A stretch of 51,780 bases of DNA, from positions 177,504-229,283 of the forward strand of contig NZ_CM001489.1 in assembly GCF_000262465.1 (NCBI RefSeq). The letters are read 5' to 3'. This document shows positions 42,830 through 51,355 of the stretch, in pieces. Made by a program: the position numbers and the translations under genes. A model generated the notes under the pieces. It saw nothing but the letters and a program-made list of their open reading frames with translations. It searched no databases and was not told the origin of the DNA. Positions within the stretch are counted from its first letter, which is position 1; each line of letters starts with the position of its first letter. The stretch comes from Frankia sp. QA3 (GTDB lineage: Bacteria > Actinomycetota > Actinomycetes > Frankiales > Frankiaceae).

Positions 42830-44059
42830 ATGATCGATTTCAGTCTGCCGCAGGAGCTGGTGGATCTTCGGGAGCGGGTGCGGTCGTTCGTCGAGAACGA
42901 GATCGTGCCGTTCGAGCGCGATCCGCGGCTGACCGCGCACGGCCCCAACGACGACCTGCGCCAGGAACTCGTGGGCCTGGCGCGCAAGGCGGGCCTGCTG
43001 ACCATCCAGGCGCCGAGGCGGTTCGGCGGCCGGGAGCTCACCCACATCGAGCAGGCGGTGGTCTACGAGGCGGCGGGCTGGTCGACGCTCGGACCGGTGG
43101 CGATGAACTGCGCGGCCCCGGACGAGGCGAACATGGGGCTGCTGGCGAAGATCGCCGACCCGGAGCAGCAGGAGGAGTTCCTGCGGCCGGTCATCGAGGG
43201 CCGGGCGCGCTCGGTGTTCGCGATGACCGAGCCGGGCGGCGCCGGCTCCGACCCGAACCAGCTGCTTACCGAGGCCGTCCGCGACGGCGACGACTTCGTG
43301 GTCAACGGCCGCAAGTGGCTGATCACCGGGGCGAACGGCGCGCGGACCTGGATCATCATGGCCCGGCTGGCCCCCGGGGCCGACGGGCTGGGCGGCCCGA
43401 CGCTGTTCCTCACCCGGGGCGACACCCCCGGCATCGAGGTGGAGCGGGTCATGAACACCATGGACCGCAACTACGTCGAGGGGCATGGCGTGGTGAACTT
43501 CCGCAACCTGTGCCTGCCCGCCTCGGCGGTGCTCGGCACGCCCGGCGACGCCTTCCGCTACGCCCAGCTCCGGCTCACCCCGGCCCGCCTGACCCACAGC
43601 ATGCGCTGGCTGGGCGCGGCCGACCGGGCGCACAGCATCGCCGTCGAGCACGCCCGCACCCGCACGGCGTTCGGCCGGCCGATCGGGGAGCACCAGGGCG
43701 TCGGCTTCCAGCTCGCGGACAACGAGATCGCACTGGACAACTGCCGGCTGGCCATCTGGCACGCCTGCTGGCTGCTCGACCGGGGGGAGCAGGGCCGGCA
43801 CGAGGCGTCGAAGGTGAAGTGCTACGTGTCCGAGGAGCTGTTCCGCGTCGCCGACCGCTGCGTGCAGGTCCTCGGCGGCATCGGGGTGACCGACGAGACC
43901 GTCGTCGAGATGATCTTTCGGGATCTCCGGGCGTTCCGCCTCTACGACGGCCCGACCGAGGTGCACAAGCACGCCATCGCCCGACGCCTCCTGCGGGCGC
44001 GGACCACCACCCCCGCCGTCCCGGCGCCGGCGGCCTCGGGCGTCCCCACCGCCGGCTGA
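42830..44059 (+). CDS. Acyl-CoA dehydrogenase (ACAD11-like)
   Basis: 409 aa. It shows an N-terminal helical domain, FAMTEPGGAGSDPNQL (FAD-binding beta-domain), the WLITGANGARTWIIMARL strand, RTAFGRPIGEHQGVGFQLADN, CVQVLGGIGVTDET and YDGPTEVHKHAIARRLL. It is a complete flavoprotein that would introduce a 2,3 double bond in an acyl-CoA. AGGGAAG precedes the ATG. With the APH-type kinase just upstream it mirrors the domains fused in ACAD10/11, suggesting handling of 4-hydroxy or branched acids. Confidence 0.88.
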   Translation: MIDFSLPQELVDLRERVRSFVENEIVPFERDPRLTAHGPNDDLRQELVGLARKAGLLTIQAPRRFGGRELTHIEQAVVYEAAGWSTLGPVAMNCAAPDEANMGLLAKIADPEQQEEFLRPVIEGRARSVFAMTEPGGAGSDPNQLLTEAVRDGDDFVVNGRKWLITGANGARTWIIMARLAPGADGLGGPTLFLTRGDTPGIEVERVMNTMDRNYVEGHGVVNFRNLCLPASAVLGTPGDAFRYAQLRLTPARLTHSMRWLGAADRAHSIAVEHARTRTAFGRPIGEHQGVGFQLADNEIALDNCRLAIWHACWLLDRGEQGRHEASKVKCYVSEELFRVADRCVQVLGGIGVTDETVVEMIFRDLRAFRLYDGPTEVHKHAIARRLLRARTTTPAVPAPAASGVPTAG

Positions 44060-44122
44060 CCAGGCGCCCCGCGGCCAGGAACGGCATGATCCGAGCTAAG
44101 GGACTGTTCCACCCCGAGACCG

Positions 44123-44222
44123 CGATCCATCCCGAAGCCGTGATCCCAGCCGAAGCCGTGACCCACCCGAAGCCGTGACCCACCCGCACGACGTGATCCA
44201 CCCCGACGTGATCCACCCCGAA
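44123..44222. repeat. Diverged tandem repeats before the racemase gene
   Basis: Units of 15-18 bp such as GTGATCCACCCCGAC, GTGACCCACCCGAAGCC and GTGATCCCAGCCGAAGCC recur about six times between the acyl-CoA dehydrogenase and the racemase. Unit length varies, in line with non-coding location. Each contains a GTG, so false starts are frequent. Confidence 0.7.
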
Positions 44223-44231
44223 GGAGCGATG

Positions 44232-45359
44232 ATGCCCGACCCCTCGACCCCCTCTCCCGAGGCCGGCTACGGCCCCTTGCACGGCGTGCGGGTCATCGAG
44301 CTGGCCGGCATCGGCCCGGCGCCGTTCGCGGCCACGCTGCTCACCGAGCTCGGCGCGGACGTCATCCGGGTGGACAAGCCGGCCACGGTGGGCACGCAGC
44401 CGGACTGGCTGACCCGCGGTCGGCCTTCCGTCGCGCTCGACCTGAAGAACCCCGAGGACCACGCCGGCCTGCTGGAACTGCTCGACGCCGCGCACGTGTT
44501 CATCGAGGGCTACCGCCCGGGGGTCACCGAGCGGCTCGGCCTCGGCCCCGACGAGCTGCTCGCCCGCAACCCCGCGCTGGTCTACGGCCGGATGACCGGA
44601 TGGGGCCAGGAGGGTCCCTGGTCGCGCACCGCCGGCCACGACATCAACTACGTGGCGATCACCGGGGCGCTGGGCGCCATCGGCCGGGCGGGCGGGCCGC
44701 CGCAGGTGCCGCTGAACCTGGTCGGCGACTTCGGCGGTGGTGCGCTGTACCTCGTCGTCGGCATCCTCGCCGCGCTGCACGAGGCCCGCGACTCCGGCCG
44801 GGGCCAGGTCGTCGACTGCGCCATCGTCGACGGGGTGGCGTCGCTGTCGGCGATGATGTGGTCGATGATCTCCCGCAAGGAGTGGGGCGAGCCGCGGGGC
44901 ACGAACATGCTGGACACCGGCCGGCCCTGGTACGACGTCTACGAGACCTCCGACGGCGGCTGGTTCTCCGTCGGCCCCATCGAGGCGCAGTTCTACGCCA
45001 AACTCGTCGAGCTGCTGGGCCTGCCGGAGTGGGCGGACGCCCAGAACGACGCCAGCCGCTGGCCGCAGATGCGCGCGGCGTTCGCCACCGCGTTCGCCAG
45101 CCGCACCCGGGCGGAGTGGGAGCAGGTGTTCGACGGCACCGACGCCTGCGCGGCGCCGGTCCTGAGCTGGTCGGAGGCGCGCGCGCACCCGCACCTGGCC
45201 GCCCGGGAGGTGTTCGTCGACCTGGGCGACGAGGTGGCCCCGGCCCCGGCGCCGCGCTTCTCCCGTACCCCGGGGCGGGTCGCCGGGATGGGACCGGCCG
45301 TGGGCAGCTCCACCCTCGCCCAGGTGAGACAGGCCTGGGGCCTGACGACCGCCGGCTGA
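44232..45359 (+). CDS. Alpha-methylacyl-CoA racemase-like CoA-transferase family III protein
   Basis: 375 aa. VRVIELAGIGPAPFAATLLTELGADVIRVDKP, GYRPGVTERLGLGPDEL and YGRMTGWGQEGPWSRTAGHDINY closely follow mycobacterial MCR/AMACR. The catalytic pair is present: His in AGHDINY and Asp in VGDFGGG. It would interconvert (2R)- and (2S)-methylacyl-CoAs, needed for beta-oxidation of methyl-branched, steroid side-chain or phytol-derived acids. AAGGAG lies five bases before the ATG at 44232; an ATG at 44229 is an alternative. The thioesterase gene follows after 14 bp. Confidence 0.9.
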   Translation: MPDPSTPSPEAGYGPLHGVRVIELAGIGPAPFAATLLTELGADVIRVDKPATVGTQPDWLTRGRPSVALDLKNPEDHAGLLELLDAAHVFIEGYRPGVTERLGLGPDELLARNPALVYGRMTGWGQEGPWSRTAGHDINYVAITGALGAIGRAGGPPQVPLNLVGDFGGGALYLVVGILAALHEARDSGRGQVVDCAIVDGVASLSAMMWSMISRKEWGEPRGTNMLDTGRPWYDVYETSDGGWFSVGPIEAQFYAKLVELLGLPEWADAQNDASRWPQMRAAFATAFASRTRAEWEQVFDGTDACAAPVLSWSEARAHPHLAAREVFVDLGDEVAPAPAPRFSRTPGRVAGMGPAVGSSTLAQVRQAWGLTTAG

Positions 45360-45373
45360 CGCAGGAGACGAAT

Positions 45374-46213
45374 GTGAGCAGCGTGCCGCCGCCGGCCGAG
45401 CCGGCGACCACCATTGTCGATCTGCTGGAGCTGGAGGAGCTGGACCAGGACCTCTACCGGGCCCTGACGGTGTTCGAGGACCGGTACTCCCTCTACGGCG
45501 GGCAGGTCGCCGCCCAGGCCCTTCTCGCCGCCGGACGCACGGTGCCCGCCGGGCGCGTCCCGCACTCGTTGCACGGCTACTACCTGCGCAGCGGGGACGC
45601 CTCCCGGCCGACGATCTTCCGGGTGGAGCGGGACCGGGACGGCCGGTCGTTCTCCGCCCGCCGGGTCGTCGCCGTCCAGGGCGGCAAGGTCATCTTCAAC
45701 ATGTCGGTGTCGTTCCAGGTCCCGGAGGACGGCGCCGACCACCAGGTCGACCCGATGCCCGACGTCGGCGACCCGGACACGGCCGATCAGTTCCGCTTTG
45801 GTCGGCTGTTCTCGATCGAGGGCCGGCTGCCGAAGCAGCCCTACGAGGACTCCGGCTGGCCCACCCGGGTGTGGGCGCGCAGCACCGTCGCGCTGCCCGA
45901 CGACCGGCTGCTGCACGCCTGCGTCCTGACGTACCTGTCGGACACCTTCACCGGCCTGGCTGCGTTCCCCGGCGGCGCGGCCCTCTCGGGCGCGAGCCTC
46001 GACCACGCCGTCTGGTTCCACCGGCCGATCCGGATGGACGACTGGGTGCTGCTCGACCTGGTCCCGCACTCGGCGGCGGGCGGACGCGGGCTGTACTCCG
46101 GCACGATCCACACCGCCGGCGGCGTCCTCGGCGCGAGCCTGAGCCAGGAGGCGCTCTACCGCGTCCACCGCGAGTCCAGCAGGCCGAGGCCGATGCCCCC
46201 CACGACGGGCTGA
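45374..46213 (+). CDS. Acyl-CoA thioesterase II (TesB-like)
   Basis: 279 aa, the usual length for a double-hotdog TesB. It shows LYGGQVAAQALLAAGRTVP, SLHGYYLRSGDASRPTIFRVERDRDGRSFSARRVVAVQ, the catalytic Asp in LTYLSDT, SLDHAVWFHRPIRMDDW and the Gln in SLSQEALYR. It hydrolyses medium or long acyl-CoAs and probably relieves CoA trapping. GTG 45374 with CAGGAG six bases upstream is the start. It is the last intact gene of this run. Confidence 0.88.
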   Translation: MSSVPPPAEPATTIVDLLELEELDQDLYRALTVFEDRYSLYGGQVAAQALLAAGRTVPAGRVPHSLHGYYLRSGDASRPTIFRVERDRDGRSFSARRVVAVQGGKVIFNMSVSFQVPEDGADHQVDPMPDVGDPDTADQFRFGRLFSIEGRLPKQPYEDSGWPTRVWARSTVALPDDRLLHACVLTYLSDTFTGLAAFPGGAALSGASLDHAVWFHRPIRMDDWVLLDLVPHSAAGGRGLYSGTIHTAGGVLGASLSQEALYRVHRESSRPRPMPPTTG

Positions 46214-46284
46214 CCGGGCCGGCGCGTCATCCCCGCATCCCCGCGTCCCCGCGACGTCGCGGCGGTGACCCCGATCCGCGGCGG

Positions 46285-46760
46285 CCGATGAGGACCTGTA
46301 CAGCGCCCCGGGGCGGCGGGCGGCCGAGGCCGACGCCTCCCCGCAGGCCCGCCTGCACACCCAGCAGGCCATCGCCGCCCTCGTCCCCCGGCTGCGCAAC
46401 CTCGCGCAGCCGGTGATCGCCGCGGTGAACGGGCCGGCGGCCGGCGGCGGGTTCGGCCTGGCGCTGGCCGCGGACATCCGGGTCGCCGCCACCTCCGCCC
46501 GGTTCAGCGCCGCGTTCGTCCGCATCGGCCTGTCCGGCTGCGACCTCGGGGTGAGCTGGCTGCTGCCCCGGCTGATCGGTGCCGGGCGCTCGCACGAGCT
46601 GCTGCTCACCGGCCGGCTCGTCGACGCCGCCGAGGCGGAGCGGCTCGGCCTGGTCAGCCGGGTCGTCCCCGACGGCGAGACCCTCGACGCCGCGCTGGAG
46701 ATCGCCGCGCAGATCACGGCGTTGCGCGACAGGCGCGCGCCGACGTACACCAACAGCTGA
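46285..46760 (+). pseudogene. Enoyl-CoA hydratase fragment, truncated at both ends
   Basis: About 158 codons read from EDLYSAPGRRAAEADA through LAQPVIAAVNGPAAGGGFGLALAADIRVAATSARF and FVRIGLSGCDLGVSWLLPRLIG to a stop after TYTNS. The first ~60 residues, including the oxyanion segment with the usual CAGxD, and the last ~50 are missing. No start codon with a binding site is seen. This is a crotonase remnant behind the TesB gene. Confidence 0.72.
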
Positions 46761-46761
46761 C

Positions 46762-46776
46762 CCCGCCCGCGGCGGG
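46762..46776. terminator. Short GC hairpin
   Basis: CCCGCC (46762-46767) pairs with GGCGGG (46771-46776) over a 3-nt loop, between the hydratase fragment and the LysR fragment. Confidence 0.5.
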
Positions 46777-46787
46777 TGCGCGCGGGC

Positions 46788-46970
46788 TCAGCGGGGCGGG
46801 GTCGAGACGCGCAGGTGGTCGACGACGGCGGTGATCCGGGGATCGCGTGCGGCCGTGGCGCGCGACCAGACCAGGCCGAGTTGGAAGTCGATCTCTCCGG
46901 GAGCCAGGGGGACCAGGGCGAACACCGGGTCGGCGAACACCCGTCCGGCGGGCCCGGAGTTCGCCGAGCC
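46788..46970 (-). pseudogene. LysR regulator C-terminal fragment
   Basis: About 60 codons. FADPVFALVPLAPGEIDFQLGLVWSR and ARDPRITAVVDHLRVS are the last segment of a LysR substrate-binding domain, ending at a proper TGA (46788-46790). The gene is cut just upstream, next to the 18-bp repeat array at 46981, so the DNA-binding domain is gone. It was not otherwise an intact gene in the window. Confidence 0.6.
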
Positions 46971-46980
46971 GTCCTTCCTT

Positions 46981-47088
46981 GGACGTCGTGTCGTGTCGGG
47001 ACGTCGTGTCGTGTCGGGACGTCGTGTCGTGTCGGGACGTCGTGTCGTGTCGGGACGTCGTGTCGTGTCGGGACGTCGTGTCGTGTCG
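46981..47088. repeat. 18-bp tandem repeat, 6 exact copies
   Basis: GGACGTCGTGTCGTGTCG is repeated six times without a mismatch. It separates the LysR fragment from the epimerase gene, beginning 5 bp beyond the epimerase stop. Identical copies imply recent expansion. It is not a CRISPR array: there are no spacers. Confidence 0.9.
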
Positions 47089-47093
47089 GTGGA

Positions 47094-47887
47094 TCAGCCG
47101 CCGTCGCCGACGTGGTCGCGCCAGGAACGTTGCGGCTTCCAGCCGAACAGGGCGCGGGCCCTGGCGATGGAGATGCCGCCGGCGTCGGGGCGGTCCAGCT
47201 CCCGCAGCGGGGGGCGTCCGAGCCGAACACCTCGGCGGTGAGCTCGGCGAGCGGGCGGCCGGCGATGTTGTCTGGCTGGGCGGCGTAGACGACCTCGTGG
47301 CCGGCGCTGTCGGCGGTCGCGGCCAGGGCGATCAGGTCGGCGAGGTCGTCGGCGTCGGGGGTGAGCACGAGGCTGGGGCGCACGGAGACGGCGGTGGTGT
47401 CGCTGCGGCGCACCAGCGCGTCGCAGATGTTCTCCCCGAGGGCCTTGGACAGGCCGTAGGCGTCCTGGGGACGCAGCGGGTGGTCCTCGTCGACGGGCAG
47501 GTGGTCGGGCAGGAACGGCCGTTCGGCGGTGACGAAGCCGGGGGCGGTCTCGCTGGAGGTGTGGATCAGGCGGGGCACGCGGGTGCGGGCGACCGCCTCG
47601 GCGATGTTGTACGTCGACTGGGTGTTGGTCGCGAAGATGACGTGGCCTGGGTCGTGCGAGGGCTCGGGGATGCCGGCGGTGTGGATGACGACGTCGGGGC
47701 GGGTGCGCAGGACGACGGCGATGGCCTGCCCGTAGTCGGTGAGGTCGGCGGGCAGGTAGGGGTCGAACGGCGGGCCGTGGCGGGCGGCGACGATGTCGGT
47801 CCCGGTGACCTGGTGGCCGTCGGCGCCCAGGCGCGCGACGACGCGGGAACCGATCTTCCCTCGGGATCCGGTGACCAGGACTCGCAC
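47094..47887 (-). pseudogene. NAD-dependent epimerase/dehydratase with C-terminal frameshift
   Basis: About 265 codons. From GTG 47887 it reads VRVLVTGSRGKIGSRVVARL (Rossmann TGxxGxxG), DVVIHTAGIPEPSHD, NTQSTYNIAEA, SSETAPG, YGLSK (Tyr/Lys pair) and VRPSLVLTPD, an extended SDR. At a run of six G on the + strand (47209-47214) the frame slips; the other frame continues LRELDRPDAGGISIARARALFGWKP to a stop at 47094. A single base would repair it, so the gene may be intact in life (sequencing error) or recently broken. The as-printed frame runs into the 18-bp array. Confidence 0.75.
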
Positions 47888-48005
47888 GGCCGATCCTGAC
47901 GTCTGCTTGTCGTCTGCCTGCTTGTCGTGAGCCCGCCGGGGCCTTCCTGGCGTAGGCCGGCGGGCTGGCCCGGCAGGGCGAACAGTGCCCTGTTTCCAGG
48001 CCTGT

Positions 48006-48039
48006 GCCGCATGCCGGGCCTGTGGGCCTGGCATGCGGC
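48006..48039. terminator. 15-bp hairpin upstream of the epimerase
   Basis: GCCGCATGCCGGGCC (48006-48020) pairs with GGCCTGGCATGCGGC (48025-48039) apart from one G-U type pair, over a TGTG loop. It lies at the 3' end of the broken CoA-transferase and should stop transcripts coming from it. Confidence 0.7.
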
Positions 48040-49935
48040 TCCGAAGACGCACATCGCCAGCGGCTTGCCGCCCGCGCGGACGTGCTCGACGACCTGCTCC
48101 GGGTCGGTGCCGGTAGTGGGCCTCGCCGCCCAGCGTCAGCAGCGGCGCCGCGAGCTGGGGCTGGTCCTGCTCGACGAGGAGGCGGCGAGCGGCGAGCTGC
48201 GGATCGGCCGGCAGTTCGTGCACCCGCAGCATCTGCCCGGCGGGCACGCCGTGGTCCTGGAGCCGGCGGGCGGCCTGCGCCGGGATGAGGGCCGCGGTCC
48301 AGGCGCCCACCGCGGCGTTGATCTCCGTCCGGTGGGCGTCGCGGCCGGCGGCGGTGGCGAACCGGGGGTCGTCACGCCGCTGCGGCCGGCCCACGATGTC
48401 GGCGAGCCGGCCGAACGCACCGTCGCCGTCGCCGCCGGCGCTCACGTCGACGGCGCACCACTCGTCGTCCCCGGCGCAGGCGAACAGGCCGCGCGGGGCA
48501 TCGCCGCGCCGGTCGTTGCCCTCGGCCCGGACCGACCCGGGCCGCAGGTACTCCTCGGCGAGCCCGGCCCCCCTCTGGTAGAAGATCGTCTCGATCTGGG
48601 CGGTGCTCACCGTGCCGCCGCGGCCGCTGCGCCGCCGGCGCAGCAGCCGTGCCAGCACCGCCACCGCGCTGACCCGGCCGGCAACATGATCGGGGTAGAT
48701 CGTGATCGCGTCGCAGAACCCGTCCGGGAGGTCCTGGTAGCGCCACAGCCCGCTGAGGCCGGCCGTGGCGCGCACCAGCGGCCCGTAGCCGAGGCGGCGG
48801 CTCCACGGGCCGGTCGAGCCGAACGCGCTGCTGTCGGCGACGATGATCCCCGGGTTCACCTGGGCGACCTCGACGGGCACGAAGGTCCCCCGCTCGCGGA
48901 CGTGCTCGCCGGCCACCGTCGCGGCGGCGTCGAGCAGGGCGGCGGGCACGCCGAACCCGATCGACTCGGCGACGATCGTCTCCCGGGTGCGCTCGGCGAA
49001 CAGCTTCCCGATCAGCGGGTAGAGCTCGTCGGCGGCGGCGAAGCGGGCGCCGAGGTTGTCGTACTTCGGCTCGGCGAACTGGGCCGGCTCGCCGAGCCAG
49101 CGGAACATCCCCTGCCACTGCCGCGCCGCGAGGATGCAGATCCGCACCCAGCCGTCGGCCGCGCGGAAGATCGGGTACAGGTGGCGGGCGTCCGGCCGCC
49201 CCCGCGGGAGGTCGCGCACCGTCGCCCCCGCGGGAGGTCGCGCACCGTCGCCCCCGCGCGGGCGCTGCCCGAGATGCCGTAGCCCGGGTCGAGGACCTGG
49301 GCGACCGCGGAGAGCACCGAGAAGTCGACGACGTCGCCGCGCCCCGTGTCCAGCCGGTTGGCGTACGCGACCAGCGCGGCCCAGGCGGCCTGCGCGGCGG
49401 CGCATTCGTCGGCCAGGAACGCCGGCGGCAGCAGCGGCGGCAGGCCGGGCAGGCCCGAGCGGGACAGCAGGCCGCCGATGGCCACGTGCACGTCGCTGCT
49501 GCCCGTCCAGTCCCGGTAGGGGCCGGTCAGCCCGAAGTCGGTGATGGAGACGACGACGAGGCCCGGGTGGGCGGCGAGCAGTCCCTCCGGGTCGAGGTCG
49601 AGCGCGACCTGCTGGTCCGGACGGGCGGTGTGCAGCAGGATGTCCGCGGTCGCCGCCAGCGTGCGCAGCCGTTTCCGGCCCGCCGCCGTGGTCAGGTCCA
49701 CCACCGCGCCGCGCTTGTTGATCGAGTGGACCGCGAACGACAGGCTCGTCCCGTCATCGGTGAACGGTCCTACCCGCCGTGACGCCGCGCCGCCCGGTGG
49801 TTCGATCCGCAGCACCTCGGCGCCGAGGTCGGCGAGGTAGTGGCCGGTCGACTCGCAGCGGCCGTCCGCCAGATCCAGCACCCGCACCCCCGCCAGCGGT
49901 AGTTCCACGCCGAAAGGCCCAGCTCTGCCTCTCAT
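48040..49935 (-). pseudogene. CaiB/BaiF CoA-transferase disrupted by a 26-bp duplication
   Basis: Starts at ATG 49935 with AAAGGAG upstream: LPLAGVRVLDLADGRCESTGHYLADLGAEVLRIEPPGG, then FGLTGPYRDWTGSSDVHVAIGGLL. At 49199-49250 an exact 26-bp tandem duplication shifts the frame; removing one copy restores VRDLPRGRPDARHLYPIFRAADGW and a long normal continuation. Further on, after VPVEVA, the text jumps to VNPGIIVADSSAFGSTGPWSRR, the middle of a second domain, so roughly 100-150 residues seem missing in frame. The end is unclear; the last plausible residues are near 48040, by the hairpin. The right boundary is approximate. Confidence 0.72.
49199..49250. repeat. Exact 26-bp tandem duplication (frameshifting)
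   Basis: Two adjacent identical 26-bp units (49199-49224 and 49225-49250), followed by a partial third CCCCCGCG. Because 26 is not a multiple of three it breaks the CoA-transferase frame; deleting one unit restores it exactly. Confidence 0.9.
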
Positions 49936-50402
49936 CGAGACTCCTTTCTCGGCGGCGGCGCCGGGAGCCGCGGCGCGGCTGCCCGGCTGGGCAGGGGTCT
50001 GAGCAAGGGCGCGTCCCCCCTCGCCGGCCGAGCCGCCGATCGATCGTTCACCGGTTCCAGCGAACACCCGGTGCCGCGGCGACGCCATTGCGTTGCGTGC
50101 CGATCGGTCGTGCCAACAGACGCACCGTCGCGCGTACGGCCCGACCCCCCCGATCGTGGTCCCCCGCCAGCCGGCGGAATCCGCGGGACCACTGACCAAA
50201 AGGTCAGATGACTATGAACGGCCTCATTGTCATAGCCGAGATGGGCTACATGGCGAGTCGCATTGCCTTTTTCTGACTAGAAAGGTGGTGGTCACAACTA
50301 CCTGGCCCTCTGTTGTTGGTCGGACGTTCACCTGGTGCTGCCACCCTCTGCTCGGCGCACCGGATGCTCACGTGCGGCGCGGCGGTCACCGAAGGGAACG
50401 AC
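49936..50402. other. Control region between CoA-transferase and right-end genes
   Basis: No gene supported. The AT-richer middle (50190-50300) contains the TGACC/GGTCA dyad and CTATGA/TCATAG arms (50211 to about 50236), suggesting promoters in both directions. Confidence 0.5.
50193..50206. promoter_or_regulatory. Perfect dyad TGACC-AAAA-GGTCA
   Basis: Five-base arms separated by AAAA, 258 bp upstream of the CoA-transferase pseudogene and 197 bp upstream of the small ORF. The shape suits a TetR- or GntR-type operator. No cognate regulator is identified. Confidence 0.5.
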
Positions 50403-50543
50403 ATGGGGGATCACGAACACCGAGCGGATCGTCACGGTGGGCGTCGGCGTCCGGGTTCAGCCGCGCCGGCCCGCCGGCCGCTGCGATCCGACACCGTGGC
50501 GCCGGCCGCCCGCCCCGGCGCGTTGCGGTCGCCCGCGCGATGA
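50403..50543 (+). CDS. Small Arg-rich ORF coupled to the next gene
   Basis: 46 aa starting MGDHEHRADRHGGRRRPG. GAAGGGA lies six bases before the ATG, and the TGA overlaps the ATG of the following gene (ATGA at 50540-50543). It could be a true small protein or a translated leader that couples the next gene, whose own start lacks a good site. Composition is Arg/Ala/Pro-rich, so protein-level evidence is weak. Confidence 0.4.
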   Translation: MGDHEHRADRHGGRRRPGSAAPARRPLRSDTVAPAARPGALRSPAR

Positions 50544-51355
50544 CCGGGCCGCTCATCGTCGGTGTCGACGCCGGCAGCACCTCCCTGCGCGACGCCGACC
50601 TGCTCATCCACCGCCTGGTCGAGATGCTGGCCCTGCCCGGGGACACCGTCGCCTGCACCCACCTCGTCCGCGCGGAGATTCCACACGTGGCCCTGTCGTT
50701 CGCGCTGCCGCCGACGTGGCGCGAGCAGGGCAGCTGGCGACGCGTCGCGCACCTCGCCGGTGAGCTCGCGATCGTCGAGCTGACAGCCGCCCGGCGCGCC
50801 GCCGCGGCGGCGCTGGATGGGATGGGCCCGGCCGGGGGATACCCCGCCAGGCACACCCCGCATGTGGGATCCCCGATCGGGGGGAGTCGGGAGGGAACCC
50901 CCCGGACGAGGGAAGTCCTCGTCGGCAGCGCTGGCGCGCCCGGCGCGGTGGCCGGGCTCGTGGTCGAGTTCCTCGGCGTCGGCGGGCTGGTCAAGGGGCC
51001 GGTCGGGCTGGCCTGCGGGGCGGAGCAGATCGGTCCGCCCGAGCTCGCGGACGGCGCCGCGCAGGCCGTCGCGGACCACGCCGGCCGGCAGGGCGGGCGA
51101 GCCGTCGTCTATCCAGGTGTCGGCCGGCTGCGCGGCACCGTGCTGGTGGAGACCGTGCTCGGGCAGACCGCCGTGGGCCGTGTCGTCGCGCCCGCCGGGC
51201 AGGCCGAACCCCGCCGTTCGGACCTGCTGCGCACGCGCAACCATGTGCGTCCGGAATGGCGCGACGGTGTGCTCACCCTCTTCGCCGCCGCCGAGCGCGG
51301 CCGGGTCTTCGCACCGTTCGAGGTGCCCCATCCGGCCACCGTGGGCGGTCGGTAG
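50540..51355 (+). CDS. Hypothetical protein
   Basis: 271 aa, not recognised. Third-position GC is high throughout, supporting real coding. The N-terminal ~95 residues (IVGVDAGSTSLRDADLLIHRLVEML, ALSFALPPTWREQGSWRRVAHL, ELTAARRAAAAALDG) look like a compact alpha/beta domain. A Gly/Pro/Ser-rich linker (about 95-130) follows and a second region with VVEFLGVGGLVKGPVGLACGA and VVYPGVGRLRGTVLVETVLG, ending in an Arg-rich segment. There is no signal peptide or membrane helix. It starts within the stop of the small ORF upstream. Confidence 0.6.
   Translation: MTGPLIVGVDAGSTSLRDADLLIHRLVEMLALPGDTVACTHLVRAEIPHVALSFALPPTWREQGSWRRVAHLAGELAIVELTAARRAAAAALDGMGPAGGYPARHTPHVGSPIGGSREGTPRTREVLVGSAGAPGAVAGLVVEFLGVGGLVKGPVGLACGAEQIGPPELADGAAQAVADHAGRQGGRAVVYPGVGRLRGTVLVETVLGQTAVGRVVAPAGQAEPRRSDLLRTRNHVRPEWRDGVLTLFAAAERGRVFAPFEVPHPATVGGR

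Noticed and set aside
46981..47088. Possible CRISPR array
   Set aside because: Six head-to-tail 18-bp units without spacers; no cas genes in the window.
44993..49405. 1470-codon minus-strand open frame
   Set aside because: It strings together the CoA-transferase remnant, the epimerase, repeat-coded TRHDVP units and the antisense of thioesterase and racemase genes. It is a product of GC bias and frameshifts.
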